A stretch of 64,000 nucleotides of DNA from CBDCPI01 sp965220245 (GTDB lineage: Bacteria; Chloroflexota; Dehalococcoidia; Lucifugimonadales; UBA3495). Shown here piece after piece: positions 52,738-61,388 of this stretch. A program made the translations under genes and the position numbers. Within the stretch, counting starts at the first letter, position 1, and every line of letters begins with the position of its first letter. The notes under the pieces were generated by a model that was not told where the DNA came from, did not search any database, and was given only the letters and a program-made list of their open reading frames with translations. Where the stretch lies: positions 62,001 through 126,000 of the forward strand of contig CBDCPI010000008.1 of assembly GCA_965220245.1 (NCBI GenBank), read 5' to 3'.

Positions 52738-52749
52738 CGATAACGCTCT

Positions 52750-53727
52750 CTAGCCCAAGGGGTTCCAGCAGGCTGCCCAGTGGCCGTCGCGGTCGACGAT
52801 GGGCGGTTCTTCCTGCCGGCAAATGTCGGTGGCGTAAGGGCAGCGCGGATGGAAACGGCAGCCTGGAGGGGGGTCTATCAGATTGGGCGGGTCTCCGCCC
52901 AGGGTTTCCAGGGCCCGTTTCTCGCCGCGGATACTGGGGAATACGGAAAGCAGGGCGGCAGTGTAGGGGTGGATGGGGCGGCGAAAGACGTGGTCGGTAG
53001 CGCCCAATTCCACCAGCCTGCCGGCGTACATAACACCGATACGGTCGGACACTTCGGCGACCACGGCGATGTCGTGGGTAATGTAGATGATGCTCATGTT
53101 CAAGTCGCGTTGGATCTGCTTTAGCTGGCGCAGGATGCGGTCCTGTACGATGACATCCAACGCCGTGGTCGGCTCGTCGGCGATCATCAGGTCGGGGCGG
53201 CAGGAGAGGGCCATAGCGATGACGGCCCGCTGCCGCATACCCCCGCTGAACTCGTGAGGGTAACGCTGGGCCAATTGGGGGTCCAGGCCCACCAGTTGGA
53301 AAAGACGGGCCACGGTTTCCCTGGCTTCTTTGGTGGTGACGCCGGGTTCGTGGGTCTCGATAGCTTCGACGATCTGGTCGCCAACGCGATAAACGGGGTC
53401 CAAGGCGTTCATAGCCGCTTGGAAGACCATGGACACGCGCCGCCAACGGTAGTTTCGCATTTGGTCCTCGTCCATAGCCAGCAGGTCGTCCCCGCCCAAG
53501 AGCGCCTGCCCGCCGACGACGCGGGCGTTGTCGGGGAGGAGGCGCATCAGGGATATTGCTATGGAGCTCTTGCCGCAGCCGGACTCCCCGACCAACCCCA
53601 GGACCTCGCCGGGGTCCAAGTCAAAGCTCACCCCGTCGACGGCCCGCACGTCGCCTTGGCGGGTACTGTAGTACATGGTTAGGCCGGATACCCGCAAGAT
53701 GGGCCCCGTTATTGGCCCGGCGCTCAC
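52750..53727 (-). CDS. Peptide/nickel ABC transporter ATP-binding protein (OppD/DppD type)
   Basis: A 325-residue ATPase: Walker A GLVGESGCGKSS, Q-loop MVFQAAMNALDP, signature HEFSGGMRQRAVIAMAL, Walker B DLMIADEPTTALDV, and CRFHPRCPYATDIC near the end. The GTG at 53727 overlaps the permease stop as GTGA; the frame extends to 53832 but that part is antisense-free overlap with the permease and lacks homology. It pairs with the OppF-type subunit to power the importer. Confidence 0.94.
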   Translation of the reverse strand: MSAGPITGPILRVSGLTMYYSTRQGDVRAVDGVSFDLDPGEVLGLVGESGCGKSSIAISLMRLLPDNARVVGGQALLGGDDLLAMDEDQMRNYRWRRVSMVFQAAMNALDPVYRVGDQIVEAIETHEPGVTTKEARETVARLFQLVGLDPQLAQRYPHEFSGGMRQRAVIAMALSCRPDLMIADEPTTALDVIVQDRILRQLKQIQRDLNMSIIYITHDIAVVAEVSDRIGVMYAGRLVELGATDHVFRRPIHPYTAALLSVFPSIRGEKRALETLGGDPPNLIDPPPGCRFHPRCPYATDICRQEEPPIVDRDGHWAACWNPLG

Positions 53728-54680
53728 TGGCGGCGCAGCCTGGGGTTGGCTACCTCGTCCAGCGCTCTGCCAACCAGATAGAAGGTGCAGCACAACAGGG
53801 TGATGGAGGCCCCGGCGGGCACGATGAGCCACCAGTAATTAGTGCCGCCGGTCAGGTACCCGGCGGTGTGGGAGGTGTGGATCATTATGCCCCAACTCAT
53901 CCGGATGTTCAGCAGCCCGAGGAAGGACAGGACGGCCTCGGAGAAGATGGCCCCGGTGACGGTGAACATCATGTAGAGGAAGGACAGCGGCAAGAGGTTG
54001 GGGATGATGTGCACCATGATGATATGGGCCCGGCCTCCCCCGGCCACCCGGGCGGCTTCGATATAGGGCTTGACGCTGATGCCCAGGGCTTGCGATTTAA
54101 GCACTATGGCGGTGCCGCCCAGCCCGCCCAGGATGCCGATGATGATGCCCAAGATGAAGAGGTTCAGCTCGAACAACGCGCTTAGCACGATGAGCAAGGA
54201 GACGCCGGGAAGGGCAACGATGAGGTCTGCCAGCCGCATGAAAAAGGTGTCGACCAGTCCGCGGTAATAGGCGGCGACGGCTCCCACGGTGGTGGCGATG
54301 GTAACGGTTACCGTAGCGGCCACGATGCCCAGAATGAACTCCGACGAAGTGCTGGAGAGCAGTTGGCTGAGGATATCCCGTCCCAGGGGATCGGTGCCCA
54401 AGAGATGGTTCCAAGAGGGGGCCGCCGGTTGGTCCACTTGGTCAAAGGCGTAGCCGGTGACGGGATCATAGGTTGCTTCATCCCAGACGGTGGCCATGAG
54501 TATGGGATGGGATATGGCCATCAAGGCGAATATGACGATGACGGCCAGCCCCAAGACACCGATGCGGCTTTCCCGGAAAATGGCCCATCCCTCTCGCAGG
54601 CCCCTCAGGGCGAGACGCATTTTGGCGGCCCGGATTTGGGCCGGGCTCATGACTGCCGGGGTTCGAGGGGGCTGGATCAT
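53724..54680 (-). CDS. Peptide/nickel ABC transporter permease (DppC type)
   Basis: A 318-residue permease with a cytoplasmic N-terminus, TM1 (GVLGLAVIVIFALMAISHPI), the conserved HLLGTDPLGRDILSQLLSST segment, five further helices, and the EAA loop EAARVAGGGRAHIIMVHIIP contacting the ATPases. The ATG overlaps the stop of the upstream permease by 4 bp. Confidence 0.94.
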   Translation of the reverse strand: MIQPPRTPAVMSPAQIRAAKMRLALRGLREGWAIFRESRIGVLGLAVIVIFALMAISHPILMATVWDEATYDPVTGYAFDQVDQPAAPSWNHLLGTDPLGRDILSQLLSSTSSEFILGIVAATVTVTIATTVGAVAAYYRGLVDTFFMRLADLIVALPGVSLLIVLSALFELNLFILGIIIGILGGLGGTAIVLKSQALGISVKPYIEAARVAGGGRAHIIMVHIIPNLLPLSFLYMMFTVTGAIFSEAVLSFLGLLNIRMSWGIMIHTSHTAGYLTGGTNYWWLIVPAGASITLLCCTFYLVGRALDEVANPRLRRQ

Positions 54681-55828
54681 TGGTACCTGATCCTGGGGTC
54701 CAGGTAGGCGTAGAGGACGTCGGCCACCAAGTGGGCTACGAGGGCGAATATACCGATGAAGACGAAGGCGCCCATAGCCAAGGGCAGGTCTTCGGAGCGG
54801 ACCGCTTGCAACAGGGTGAGCCCCATGCCGGGCCAGGAAAATATGGTCTCGATCAACACTCCGCCGTCAATGGCGAAGGCCAGGCTATAGACCAGGCTGG
54901 TGACTACGGGGAGAAGCGCGTTGCGGGCGGCGTGCTTGTCGCGGACCACCCTCTCGGGCAAGCCTTTGGCCCGGGCGGCCATGACGAAGTCCTCGCGGAG
55001 GACCTCCAGCATACTGTTGCGGGTGAGCAGCATGGTGCCGGCGAAGGAGATGAGCGTCAGGGTGCCGATGGGCAACACCATGTGCCTGAGGATGTCCAGG
55101 GCCAAGTACCCTATCCCGGACCACGCCCAGACCACCAGGACGGCGATAGCGCCAGCCGCGGCCACAGGGAGCAGGGACCGGCGCCAGCGCCGTCCACCGG
55201 CCTTCCGGGAAACCAGGACGGCGAACAGCAAAAACAAAGAGAACCCTCCGGCGGTGAGCAGCATGTCGTTGAACACTGCGTTGGCGCCAACCGGCGCATC
55301 CCTCCACAACAGGGGGTCCAGGAACTTGCCCAAGGGGAACCAGCCCAGCTTGAAAGAGAATATCCAGATCATCATCAAGGCGAACCAAGGGGTAAACACG
55401 GTGAAGAGGGTGGCGCCGGACACGGTGGCAGTGTACTCGATGAGCCCGCCACGCCGCCAAGCCATCAGTTTGCCCAAGGCGAATCCGACGTAGAAGGAGA
55501 TGACCGTGGCAGTCAGGAACAGCACCGCGGTACGGGGCAACCGCTCGGAAATCACCTCCATCACCGTTCGCGGGTAATGGCCGAAGGACACGCCGAAGTT
55601 GCCGGTGAAGGAGTTCTTTAGGTGCGCCAGGTACTGCTCGCCCAAGGACTTGTCGAGTCCGAAAGCGGCTTGGACCTGCGCCCTGACCTCGGGCGTCAGG
55701 TCAGGGTTTTGGGAGTAAACGGCGGTGTAGTCGCCGGGTTGGGCTTGTACCAAGAAGAACGCCAAGCTCACGATGAAAAAGAGAGTTAGGACAATCTGTC
55801 CAGTCCGGCGCACCAAGTAGTTGGCCAT
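54677..55828 (-). CDS. Peptide/nickel ABC transporter permease (DppB type)
   Basis: A 383-residue permease. YLVRRTGQIVLTLFFIVSLA is TM1 with the typical short N-terminus, QPGDYTAVY and FGLDKSLGEQYLAHLKN follow, and the EAA loop is MAARAKGLPERVVRDKHAAR. It is longer than usual (about 310-340) because of an extra loop and helix near residues 190-245 (GRRWRRSLLPVAAAGAIAVL). The start at 55828 excludes a dispersed repeat (55834-55872) that lengthens the open frame. Confidence 0.93.
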   Translation of the reverse strand: MANYLVRRTGQIVLTLFFIVSLAFFLVQAQPGDYTAVYSQNPDLTPEVRAQVQAAFGLDKSLGEQYLAHLKNSFTGNFGVSFGHYPRTVMEVISERLPRTAVLFLTATVISFYVGFALGKLMAWRRGGLIEYTATVSGATLFTVFTPWFALMMIWIFSFKLGWFPLGKFLDPLLWRDAPVGANAVFNDMLLTAGGFSLFLLFAVLVSRKAGGRRWRRSLLPVAAAGAIAVLVVWAWSGIGYLALDILRHMVLPIGTLTLISFAGTMLLTRNSMLEVLREDFVMAARAKGLPERVVRDKHAARNALLPVVTSLVYSLAFAIDGGVLIETIFSWPGMGLTLLQAVRSEDLPLAMGAFVFIGIFALVAHLVADVLYAYLDPRIRYQ

Positions 55829-55833
55829 AAAGC

Positions 55834-55872
55834 CCCTTCGGCTCCCGCTCAGGGTGAGCGCAGTCGAACCCC
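55834..55872. repeat. CTCCCGCTCAGGGTGAGC repeat just before the permease start
   Basis: CCCCTTCGGCTCCCGCTCAG then GGTGAGCGCAGTCGAACCCC. The same repeat, inverted, lies inside the coding sequence of the binding protein at 57698-57735. Confidence 0.6.
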
Positions 55873-55899
55873 GGATTGCCGCCCAGGGCAATCGCATTC

Positions 55900-56047
55900 T
55901 GTCACCCTGAACGGAGTGAAGGGTCTAAAATTCTTGCCGCCGATGTGTTTCCTTTGCCCAGTGTCGCTGCGGCGTAAACGCACCGGCGAGGAAAGCCGTT
56001 TTGGTCGGCTGCCATTTTAGATTCTTCGCCTACGGCTCAGAATGACA
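55900..56047. repeat. TGTCAYYCTGARC dispersed inverted repeat (copy B)
   Basis: TGTCACCCTGAACGGAGTGA ... TCTAAAAT faces ATTTTAGATTCTTCGCC ... CTCAGAATGACA across about 60 bases. It occupies most of the 296-bp gap between the binding protein and permease genes. Confidence 0.6.
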
Positions 56048-56124
56048 TTTCCATGAATGAAAAGGCCCTGGCCCCGTGCGGGCTGCCGACGGCCGGCAGC
56101 TACCGGCAGATGGCATTGTTAGGT

Positions 56125-58176
56125 CTACTTTATTGTGACGGTTGCAGTGCTGCCGCTGGTGCTTTGGAGCCCTCCAAGGTTGGTAGTGTAGGGGAACTCC
56201 AACCGGTCGCTGCGGTACGTCTCCAAGACCGGCGTGGTGAACAACACCACGTAGGGCAAATCTTCCGCTAGGAATTCCTGCATCTTGAAGACTTGGCCGC
56301 GCGCTGTGTCCAAGTCGGTCTCCACCAAGAGGGCCTCGGCCAAGGCGTCAAACTCCGGGTTGGAGTAGCTGCCACGGTTAAGACCGTCGTCCTTGGAGTG
56401 CCTTGAGTGAAAAAAGGACTCGAGATAGTCGGGGAAGTTGCTCAGGCCCCAACCCAGTATCCACATGTCGAAGGCTTCGGGGTCGCGGATCTTTTCCACT
56501 ATTACGTTGAAGTCGGTCAGTTTGGCTCTAGCGGGGACTCCCATGTCCTTAAGCCAACGCTCGATCCAGATGGCGAAGGTGGAGCGAAGGGGGTCATACC
56601 CGGCGCTGGGCGCCAGGATTTCCAACTCGGGGATGGGTTCGCCATTGGGCATCTTGAGGCCCGCGCCCTCCACCTCGACGGTGCCGTTTTCACTCACCTT
56701 GGGCTCCTTTTCCCAAGTGAACCCGGCGCCTTTCATCAAGTCAACTGCCTGTTGGGTGCGTTCGGCGCGGGACAAGCCCTTGCCCAGCAGGGACACCTCG
56801 GGGTTATACCAGAAGCCGTTGCCCTCAGACACGGTGGTGTACACCGGGATGGCCACCCCCTGGAGCACGGTGCCGGTGAGAAACTCCTTGTCGATAATGG
56901 TCGCCACCGCTTGGCGGAAAGCCTTGATGTCCATTGGCGGCTTTAGGAAGTTGAAGCCGAGATAACGAAAGCCGTTGTTGGGGTTGTCCAGCGTGGTCAG
57001 ACCGGCTTGGCCTTCAAGCTGCTGTTGCAACCCGCGTTGCAAGCCCAACGGGTTGAGGATGAAATCGACGTCGCCTTTCTTCAACGCTAAGACCGCGGTC
57101 TCCTGGTTGCCGAAGATACTGTAGATGGAGCTATCGACGAAAGGCCCTACGGAATACTTCAAGGAGGTCTCGCCGCCGGGGTCGCCGTAGGAGGAGAAGC
57201 TGTACACTCCCGGCTTTTCCTCGGCGTAAGCGCCGTTGGTGTACTCGACTACGCTGGAACCGCTGAAATAGTAATCGGGGTTCTTCTCCTTTTCGGCAAA
57301 GGCCCCCCGCTCCCATTTCTTAAAGAGGAACCCTCCCGCGCTGGGCTCGTTTTCCGGTACATGGGCGTACAGCGCCCTTTGCTGCTCCAGAACGGGTCCT
57401 TGTTGTTTGGCGTCCTCCACTACCGGCTCCCAGTAAGCCTTGGAGAGGATGGGCATGAAGGCCATGCCGAACTGCCAGCGGGCTAGGCCCGGCTTTTCCT
57501 TGAAGTAGACCTTCAGGCGGTAGTCGTCGAGGGCTTCCGCATAGTCGAAGAACTTGGGATCGACGATGGACGACCAGTTTCCGGTCATCTCCAAGTCAAG
57601 CACGGTTTGGGCGGTGAAAACGAAGTCGTGGGCGGTCACGTCGTTGCCGTCGCTCCATTTCACCCCTTGCTTCAAGGGGACTTCGGTGGTCCAGAGGGTT
57701 CGACTGGGCTCACCCTGAGCGGGAGTCGAAGGGGTCTCCTCTCTAAGCGGGGTGGAGAAGTCTTCCGCCACCGACGGGATGTAGTCAAAGCGTTGGGCGG
57801 AGAGAGTATACAGGACCGGCTTGGCGCCTCCCAAGACGTAGGAGTTCCAGATGGTAGCGTTGGGGCCGAGATAAGACCAGTAGTTGGTGGTGGTGAGGTC
57901 TTCGAAGATGCCCAATTGGTAGATTTGCGGCCCGCTGTCTCCAGTGGGAGCGGGCGTCGGACCGGGCGTCGCCACTTCCGGGTTTTCTTGAGTGTTTTTG
58001 GGGACTTCTGTCTCTTTCTCAACGGGCTCAACGGTCTTTTCGATAAGTGCCTCTGTGGGCGCTTCCTTGGTTGCCTCCTTGGTGACCTCTCCAGTGCACC
58101 CTGCCAACAAGATTATAAGCAGCAATACGGCAAGGCACGCTGCGTTCCGGTGTACGGCCAGCCCGAAGACCATCAT
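56125..58176 (-). CDS. ABC transporter substrate-binding lipoprotein, family 5
   Basis: A 683-residue solute-binding protein for peptides, nickel or related ligands. The lipobox LLAGC is preceded by the helix AACLAVLLLIILLAGC, then a Glu/Lys/Pro/Thr linker to about residue 80. The family-5 core includes TEVPLKQGVKWSDGNDVTAH then DFVFTAQTV, and ADGxx-like FWYNPEVSLL, plus GVPARAKLTDFNVIVEKI. Residues around PSTPAQGEPSRT come from a dispersed repeat inserted in frame. It is the first gene of the importer operon; it lacks nearby peptidase or metal genes that would fix the substrate. Confidence 0.93.
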   Translation of the reverse strand: MMVFGLAVHRNAACLAVLLLIILLAGCTGEVTKEATKEAPTEALIEKTVEPVEKETEVPKNTQENPEVATPGPTPAPTGDSGPQIYQLGIFEDLTTTNYWSYLGPNATIWNSYVLGGAKPVLYTLSAQRFDYIPSVAEDFSTPLREETPSTPAQGEPSRTLWTTEVPLKQGVKWSDGNDVTAHDFVFTAQTVLDLEMTGNWSSIVDPKFFDYAEALDDYRLKVYFKEKPGLARWQFGMAFMPILSKAYWEPVVEDAKQQGPVLEQQRALYAHVPENEPSAGGFLFKKWERGAFAEKEKNPDYYFSGSSVVEYTNGAYAEEKPGVYSFSSYGDPGGETSLKYSVGPFVDSSIYSIFGNQETAVLALKKGDVDFILNPLGLQRGLQQQLEGQAGLTTLDNPNNGFRYLGFNFLKPPMDIKAFRQAVATIIDKEFLTGTVLQGVAIPVYTTVSEGNGFWYNPEVSLLGKGLSRAERTQQAVDLMKGAGFTWEKEPKVSENGTVEVEGAGLKMPNGEPIPELEILAPSAGYDPLRSTFAIWIERWLKDMGVPARAKLTDFNVIVEKIRDPEAFDMWILGWGLSNFPDYLESFFHSRHSKDDGLNRGSYSNPEFDALAEALLVETDLDTARGQVFKMQEFLAEDLPYVVLFTTPVLETYRSDRLEFPYTTNLGGLQSTSGSTATVTIK

Positions 58177-58251
58177 TTTCTCCTTAAGATAGCTACAAGA
58201 ATGATACGCACTGCCAACTAAGGCGGCAAGGGATTGGCCCGGCAGCCCCTC

Positions 58252-58319
58252 AATCTAATCCGCCAGCCGATTCACCATCCATCGCTTTGCTTGATTACCG
58301 CGCTAAAGGTACAACTCAA
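58252..58319 (-). pseudogene. Remnant of a hicB gene start
   Basis: From TTG 58319: LSCTFSAVIKQSDGW, then TGA, then IGW. It matches CVYSVVIKQSDGWWIGW of the HicB at 49564-49776, including the GAGGTATC leader and the TTG start, with TGG changed to TGA. The remainder of the gene is gone. Confidence 0.75.
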
Positions 58320-58364
58320 TTTCGATACCTCTTTGTGTCTCGAACGGTCAACCGGTGGTTGCCG

Positions 58365-58745
58365 TCAGACTTGAAAGCCCAGCACCACCGCTACTTCCTG
58401 CTGTCGCTGATCCAAGGTGAGGAAACAAATTTCCTCGTGCTCTGGGAAGGCATATAGGGCCACGGCTACGTGCCACAAGTCGGCGCCGCGCAGATAGCCG
58501 ACTGTCAGTACAGTAGCGAATTCCGAGCTTAGTGGACGGTCGATATAAATCCACTCGATGCCTAAAAGCGTCACTAGGTGAAACTCCCGCTGCTCTCGGA
58601 CGAAAGCCGCCCGCACTTCCGCCTCAAGCAGATTCGAAGAAACCCGGCGGTCAAAGCCCCTAAGCCGTTGGGAAATTTCAAGGCTGCTAGGCTGCCCGAA
58701 AGCAACAGCCAAGACTGCCGAAGAGTCGACGTAGGCAGTGGCCAC
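58365..58745 (-). CDS. VapC-like PIN-domain toxin
   Basis: A 126-residue PIN ribonuclease. The acidic residues are in YVDSSAVLAVAFG (Asp7), NLLEAEVRAAFV (Glu), RGADLWHVAVAL (Asp) and FLTLDQRQQEVA (Asp), so the active site appears complete. The GTG start overlaps the antitoxin stop by one base (TAGTG). It is expected to cleave tRNA or rRNA when freed from its antitoxin. Confidence 0.9.
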   Translation of the reverse strand: MATAYVDSSAVLAVAFGQPSSLEISQRLRGFDRRVSSNLLEAEVRAAFVREQREFHLVTLLGIEWIYIDRPLSSEFATVLTVGYLRGADLWHVAVALYAFPEHEEICFLTLDQRQQEVAVVLGFQV

Positions 58746-59053
58746 TAGCCACGTTCTTTGAGAAAGCGATCCAGTGCGCCGGGTATATGTGGCCCTGGTT
58801 TGAGCTCCTCTATTGGACCGTAGGCCGGTTTCAGGATTCCCCGGCGGCGCAGTTCATCCAGCCGCTCCTCGACTGTCTGGCGCTTGCTGGGCTTAACCTT
58901 CCCCAATCTTCCGTCGATGGGACGGATTTCGGCCACCGGTTCACCGCGGTAGGTAACCGTTACGGTCTGCCCATCGCTAACGGCCCTTAAGATTTCGGAG
59001 AACCTCGCTTTGGCCTCGCTTGCCGAATAAAAAATCTTCATAGCAATCATCAT
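58745..59053 (-). CDS. Phd/YefM-family antitoxin
   Basis: A 102-residue antitoxin: KIFYSASEAKARFSEILRAV then SDGQTVTVTYRGEPVAEIRP is the Phd/YefM DNA-binding fold, and VEERLDELRRRGILKPAYG the toxin-binding tail. The start is uncertain between 59053 and 59041 (MKIF), since no clear ribosome site is seen. It forms an operon with the downstream PIN toxin. Confidence 0.88.
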   Translation of the reverse strand: MMIAMKIFYSASEAKARFSEILRAVSDGQTVTVTYRGEPVAEIRPIDGRLGKVKPSKRQTVEERLDELRRRGILKPAYGPIEELKPGPHIPGALDRFLKERG

Positions 59054-59201
59054 AGCCAGTCATGCCGGACCGGACAAGCTGATGTCTTGTCCCGCCCACA
59101 GCAGCCAACGCGACTACCCCTACGTTAAAGTCACGGGTCCCTTAACCCCTTTTCTGCTAAACTGCAAAGCGCAACAGACACGACAACAAGGAGGCCCAAT
59201 C

Positions 59202-60275
59202 ATGGCAGTGCGGGACCAACTGAGTCCGGAAGAGCTACAGCAATACTACGCTACCTCCGACGGCATCCGGCTCTCCCCCGGCTGGGTGAACCGGGAGCGG
59301 CCGGCCCCACCCGAGATCGAGCCGTTCCTCTGGCGCTGGTCGGAGGTCGAACCCCTGGTCCTCAAGAGCGGCGAGATCGTGACTCCGGACCGGGAGGTGG
59401 AAAGGCGGACGATGCGTCTGGCAACCCCAGGCTTGGACCGCGGCACCACCCATACCATGGTCGCCGCCCTTCAGCTCCTGCTGCCCGGCGAATGCGCGCC
59501 CGCCCATCGTCACACGCCCACCGCCATCCGCTGGATTCTCACCGGCAACGGCGCTTACACCACGGTGGAAGGGGACAAGTGCGACATGGAGCCCGGCGAC
59601 CTGATTCTTACTCCCTCTTGGACTTGGCACGACCACGCCAATGAAGGGACTGAGCCCATGATTTGGCTGGACGGCCTAGACGTTCCGCTGGTCGGCTACC
59701 TGCGGGCCAACTTCTACGAGGCATTTCCCGAAGACCAGCAGCCCATCACCGGCGTTGGCGACTCGATACGCAAGTACGCCTCCGGCGCCCTTAGGCCGGT
59801 ATGGGGGGAGGAAGAAGTCCCTTATTCCCCGCTTTGGCACTACAAGTGGGACCGGACCTACGACGCCCTCAAGGGACTGTCCGAGCTGGGGTCTGACCCC
59901 TTTGACGACGTAGCCATGGAGTTCAGCGACCCAACCACCGGCAGACCGGTGCTGCGGTCCATGACCTGCTGGGCGCAGCTAATACGGCCGGGGGTCCGCA
60001 CCAAGGCGCACCGCCACACCAGCAGCAAAGTTTATCAGGTGTTCCGAGGTGAGGGTTACAGCGTCATCAACGGCCAACGCTTCGATTGGGAGGAAGGGGA
60101 CTTTTTCGTGGTCCCACCCTGGGCCTGGCACGAACACGCCGCCGATGCCGGAGCGGAAGCCATTCTGTTCTCCATCCAAGATATCCCCGTGATGAAGGAC
60201 ATGGCCCTTTACCGGGAGGAACCCTACGCCGAAAACGCCGGCCACCAACCGGTAACGAGCCGCTTCACCGGCTAG
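59202..60275 (+). CDS. Gentisate 1,2-dioxygenase (bicupin)
   Basis: A 357-residue double cupin. The N-terminal cupin has PAHRHTPTAIRWILTGNG and DLILTPSWTWHDHANEG, giving the His-rich Fe(II) site. The C-terminal cupin has TKAHRHTSSKVYQVFRGEG and GDFFVVPPWAWHEHAA. The enzyme opens gentisate to maleylpyruvate with O2. The start at 59202 follows AAGGAGGCCC; the frame extends 40 codons upstream without support. No other gentisate gene is adjacent; a maleylpyruvate isomerase-like gene lies 22 kb away. Confidence 0.88.
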   Translation: MAVRDQLSPEELQQYYATSDGIRLSPGWVNRERPAPPEIEPFLWRWSEVEPLVLKSGEIVTPDREVERRTMRLATPGLDRGTTHTMVAALQLLLPGECAPAHRHTPTAIRWILTGNGAYTTVEGDKCDMEPGDLILTPSWTWHDHANEGTEPMIWLDGLDVPLVGYLRANFYEAFPEDQQPITGVGDSIRKYASGALRPVWGEEEVPYSPLWHYKWDRTYDALKGLSELGSDPFDDVAMEFSDPTTGRPVLRSMTCWAQLIRPGVRTKAHRHTSSKVYQVFRGEGYSVINGQRFDWEEGDFFVVPPWAWHEHAADAGAEAILFSIQDIPVMKDMALYREEPYAENAGHQPVTSRFTG

Positions 60276-60298
60276 AGAGACCCGGCTAAAAAGATTCA

Positions 60299-60329
60299 GG
60301 AGGGGCAAACGACCGGTATTTGCCCCTCC
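60299..60329 (+). terminator. Hairpin after the gentisate dioxygenase gene
   Basis: GGAGGGGCAAA and TTTGCCCCTCC form an 11-bp perfect stem with a 9-base loop, followed by ATACTTT. It also faces the end of the minus-strand PIN gene. Confidence 0.75.
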
Positions 60330-60356
60330 ATACTTTCCCAAGGCGAAAAGGCCAGA

Positions 60357-60758
60357 TTATCCCATGCCAACGGTCTCTACCACGACGCCCAAGCCCGTCG
60401 CTCTGGATAATCGGCTATCGGCGGTAAGTAATGGTAGACCAAAGGTGCGGGCAGTAGCGACGTATAAGGCATCGTACGCGCTGACGTTCTCACGATGTTG
60501 CCAAGCCAATCTTGTCAAGTCTCGGTGCGAAACACGACTGACCGGCCAATTGGCTAGGATGTCGATGGCCATCAGCGCCCGCGCTTCACCTAAACGTCCA
60601 CCCAGTACCAAACGGCGCAAAGCCGACAGGACCTCCGCGTCCATCAACTCGGGAGCGGTCAACGAGGCGTTACCGATTAAGTCGGCAGCGATCAGCCCCA
60701 AGGGAGTCCTAAGGAGGTACTCGACCGCCACTGAGGCGTCGATTACGTATCCCGCCAC
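60357..60758 (-). CDS. VapC/FitB-like PIN-domain toxin
   Basis: A 133-residue PIN protein starting at GTG 60758: AGYVIDASVAVEYLLRTPLG (Asp), ELMDAEVLSALRRLV (Glu), VSAYDALYVATARTFGLPLL (Asp) and LLTADSRLSRATG (Asp). The active site is complete. It overlaps the RHH antitoxin by 16 bp. The open frame extends to 60863 but the earlier part is out-of-frame antitoxin sequence. Confidence 0.9.
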   Translation of the reverse strand: MAGYVIDASVAVEYLLRTPLGLIAADLIGNASLTAPELMDAEVLSALRRLVLGGRLGEARALMAIDILANWPVSRVSHRDLTRLAWQHRENVSAYDALYVATARTFGLPLLTADSRLSRATGLGVVVETVGMG

Positions 60759-60988
60759 TCGATATCCGTATCGCGTAGCGCGCGTTCCTCTCGAATCAGG
60801 TCTGCTGCGCTTATGCCCAAGTCGGCCGTCGGATGTTGGGCCCAACGCTCGCGCCATTCCCACATTGCCAACTCCCGCTCGATGGCGGCTAGTACGACCT
60901 CACTCATAGTGCTGTTCCGCTCGCGGGCATGACGGCGCAGCCGCTCGTGAAGGGCATCCGGCACGTTTTTTATTTGAAGATTTGCCAT
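60743..60988 (-). CDS. FitA-like ribbon-helix-helix antitoxin
   Basis: An 81-residue RHH protein: MANLQIKNVPDALHERLRRH then ARERNSTMSEVVLAAIEREL is the FitA/VapB DNA-binding domain, and ISAADLIREERALRD the toxin-binding tail. It is co-transcribed with the PIN toxin. The tail overlaps the toxin start. Confidence 0.88.
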   Translation of the reverse strand: MANLQIKNVPDALHERLRRHARERNSTMSEVVLAAIERELAMWEWRERWAQHPTADLGISAADLIREERALRDTDIEWRDT

Positions 60989-61117
60989 GGGATGACATTA
61001 GCATGATCCGAGCATGAACTCAATGGTGTCAAAACAGTACCCTAGACCGCCCGCAGGCGCCTCCGCCTCCCACCAAGCTGTATGGAGGACACTTGAAACA
61101 CCCTGGACGAGCCCGCC

Positions 61118-61334
61118 AGGGCAATCGCGCCTTAAATCGCTTCGCTTGTAATCTTCATAGGGGTGCTTCGATTACCCCAGGCCGTCGTTCCGGCTTTCGC
61201 CGGAACCCAGGAAGCTTGAGGAGAGGAAACGCAACTGGTGGAGAACGGGCCTGGATTCCGGCTCAAGGCCGGAATGACGGGTTGCTGGCGCACGTTCAAC
61301 TCACGGTTCTCAGGAATTAAGACGCGATTGCCCT
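61118..61334. mobile_element. 217-bp miniature element with 12-bp flanking repeat
   Basis: AGGGCAATCGCGCCTTAA (61118-61135) and the complement of TTAAGACGCGATTGCCCT (61317-61334) match at 17 of 18 bases. GACGAGCCCGCC flanks both ends (61106-61117 and 61335-61346). The interior has TTCCGGC..GCCGGAA modules. Noncoding. It fills most of the 400-bp gap 60989-61388. Confidence 0.72.
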
Positions 61335-61388
61335 GACGAGCCCGCCGCCACCGAGTCGAGATTATCTAGGCAGGGTTATAATGGAGGT

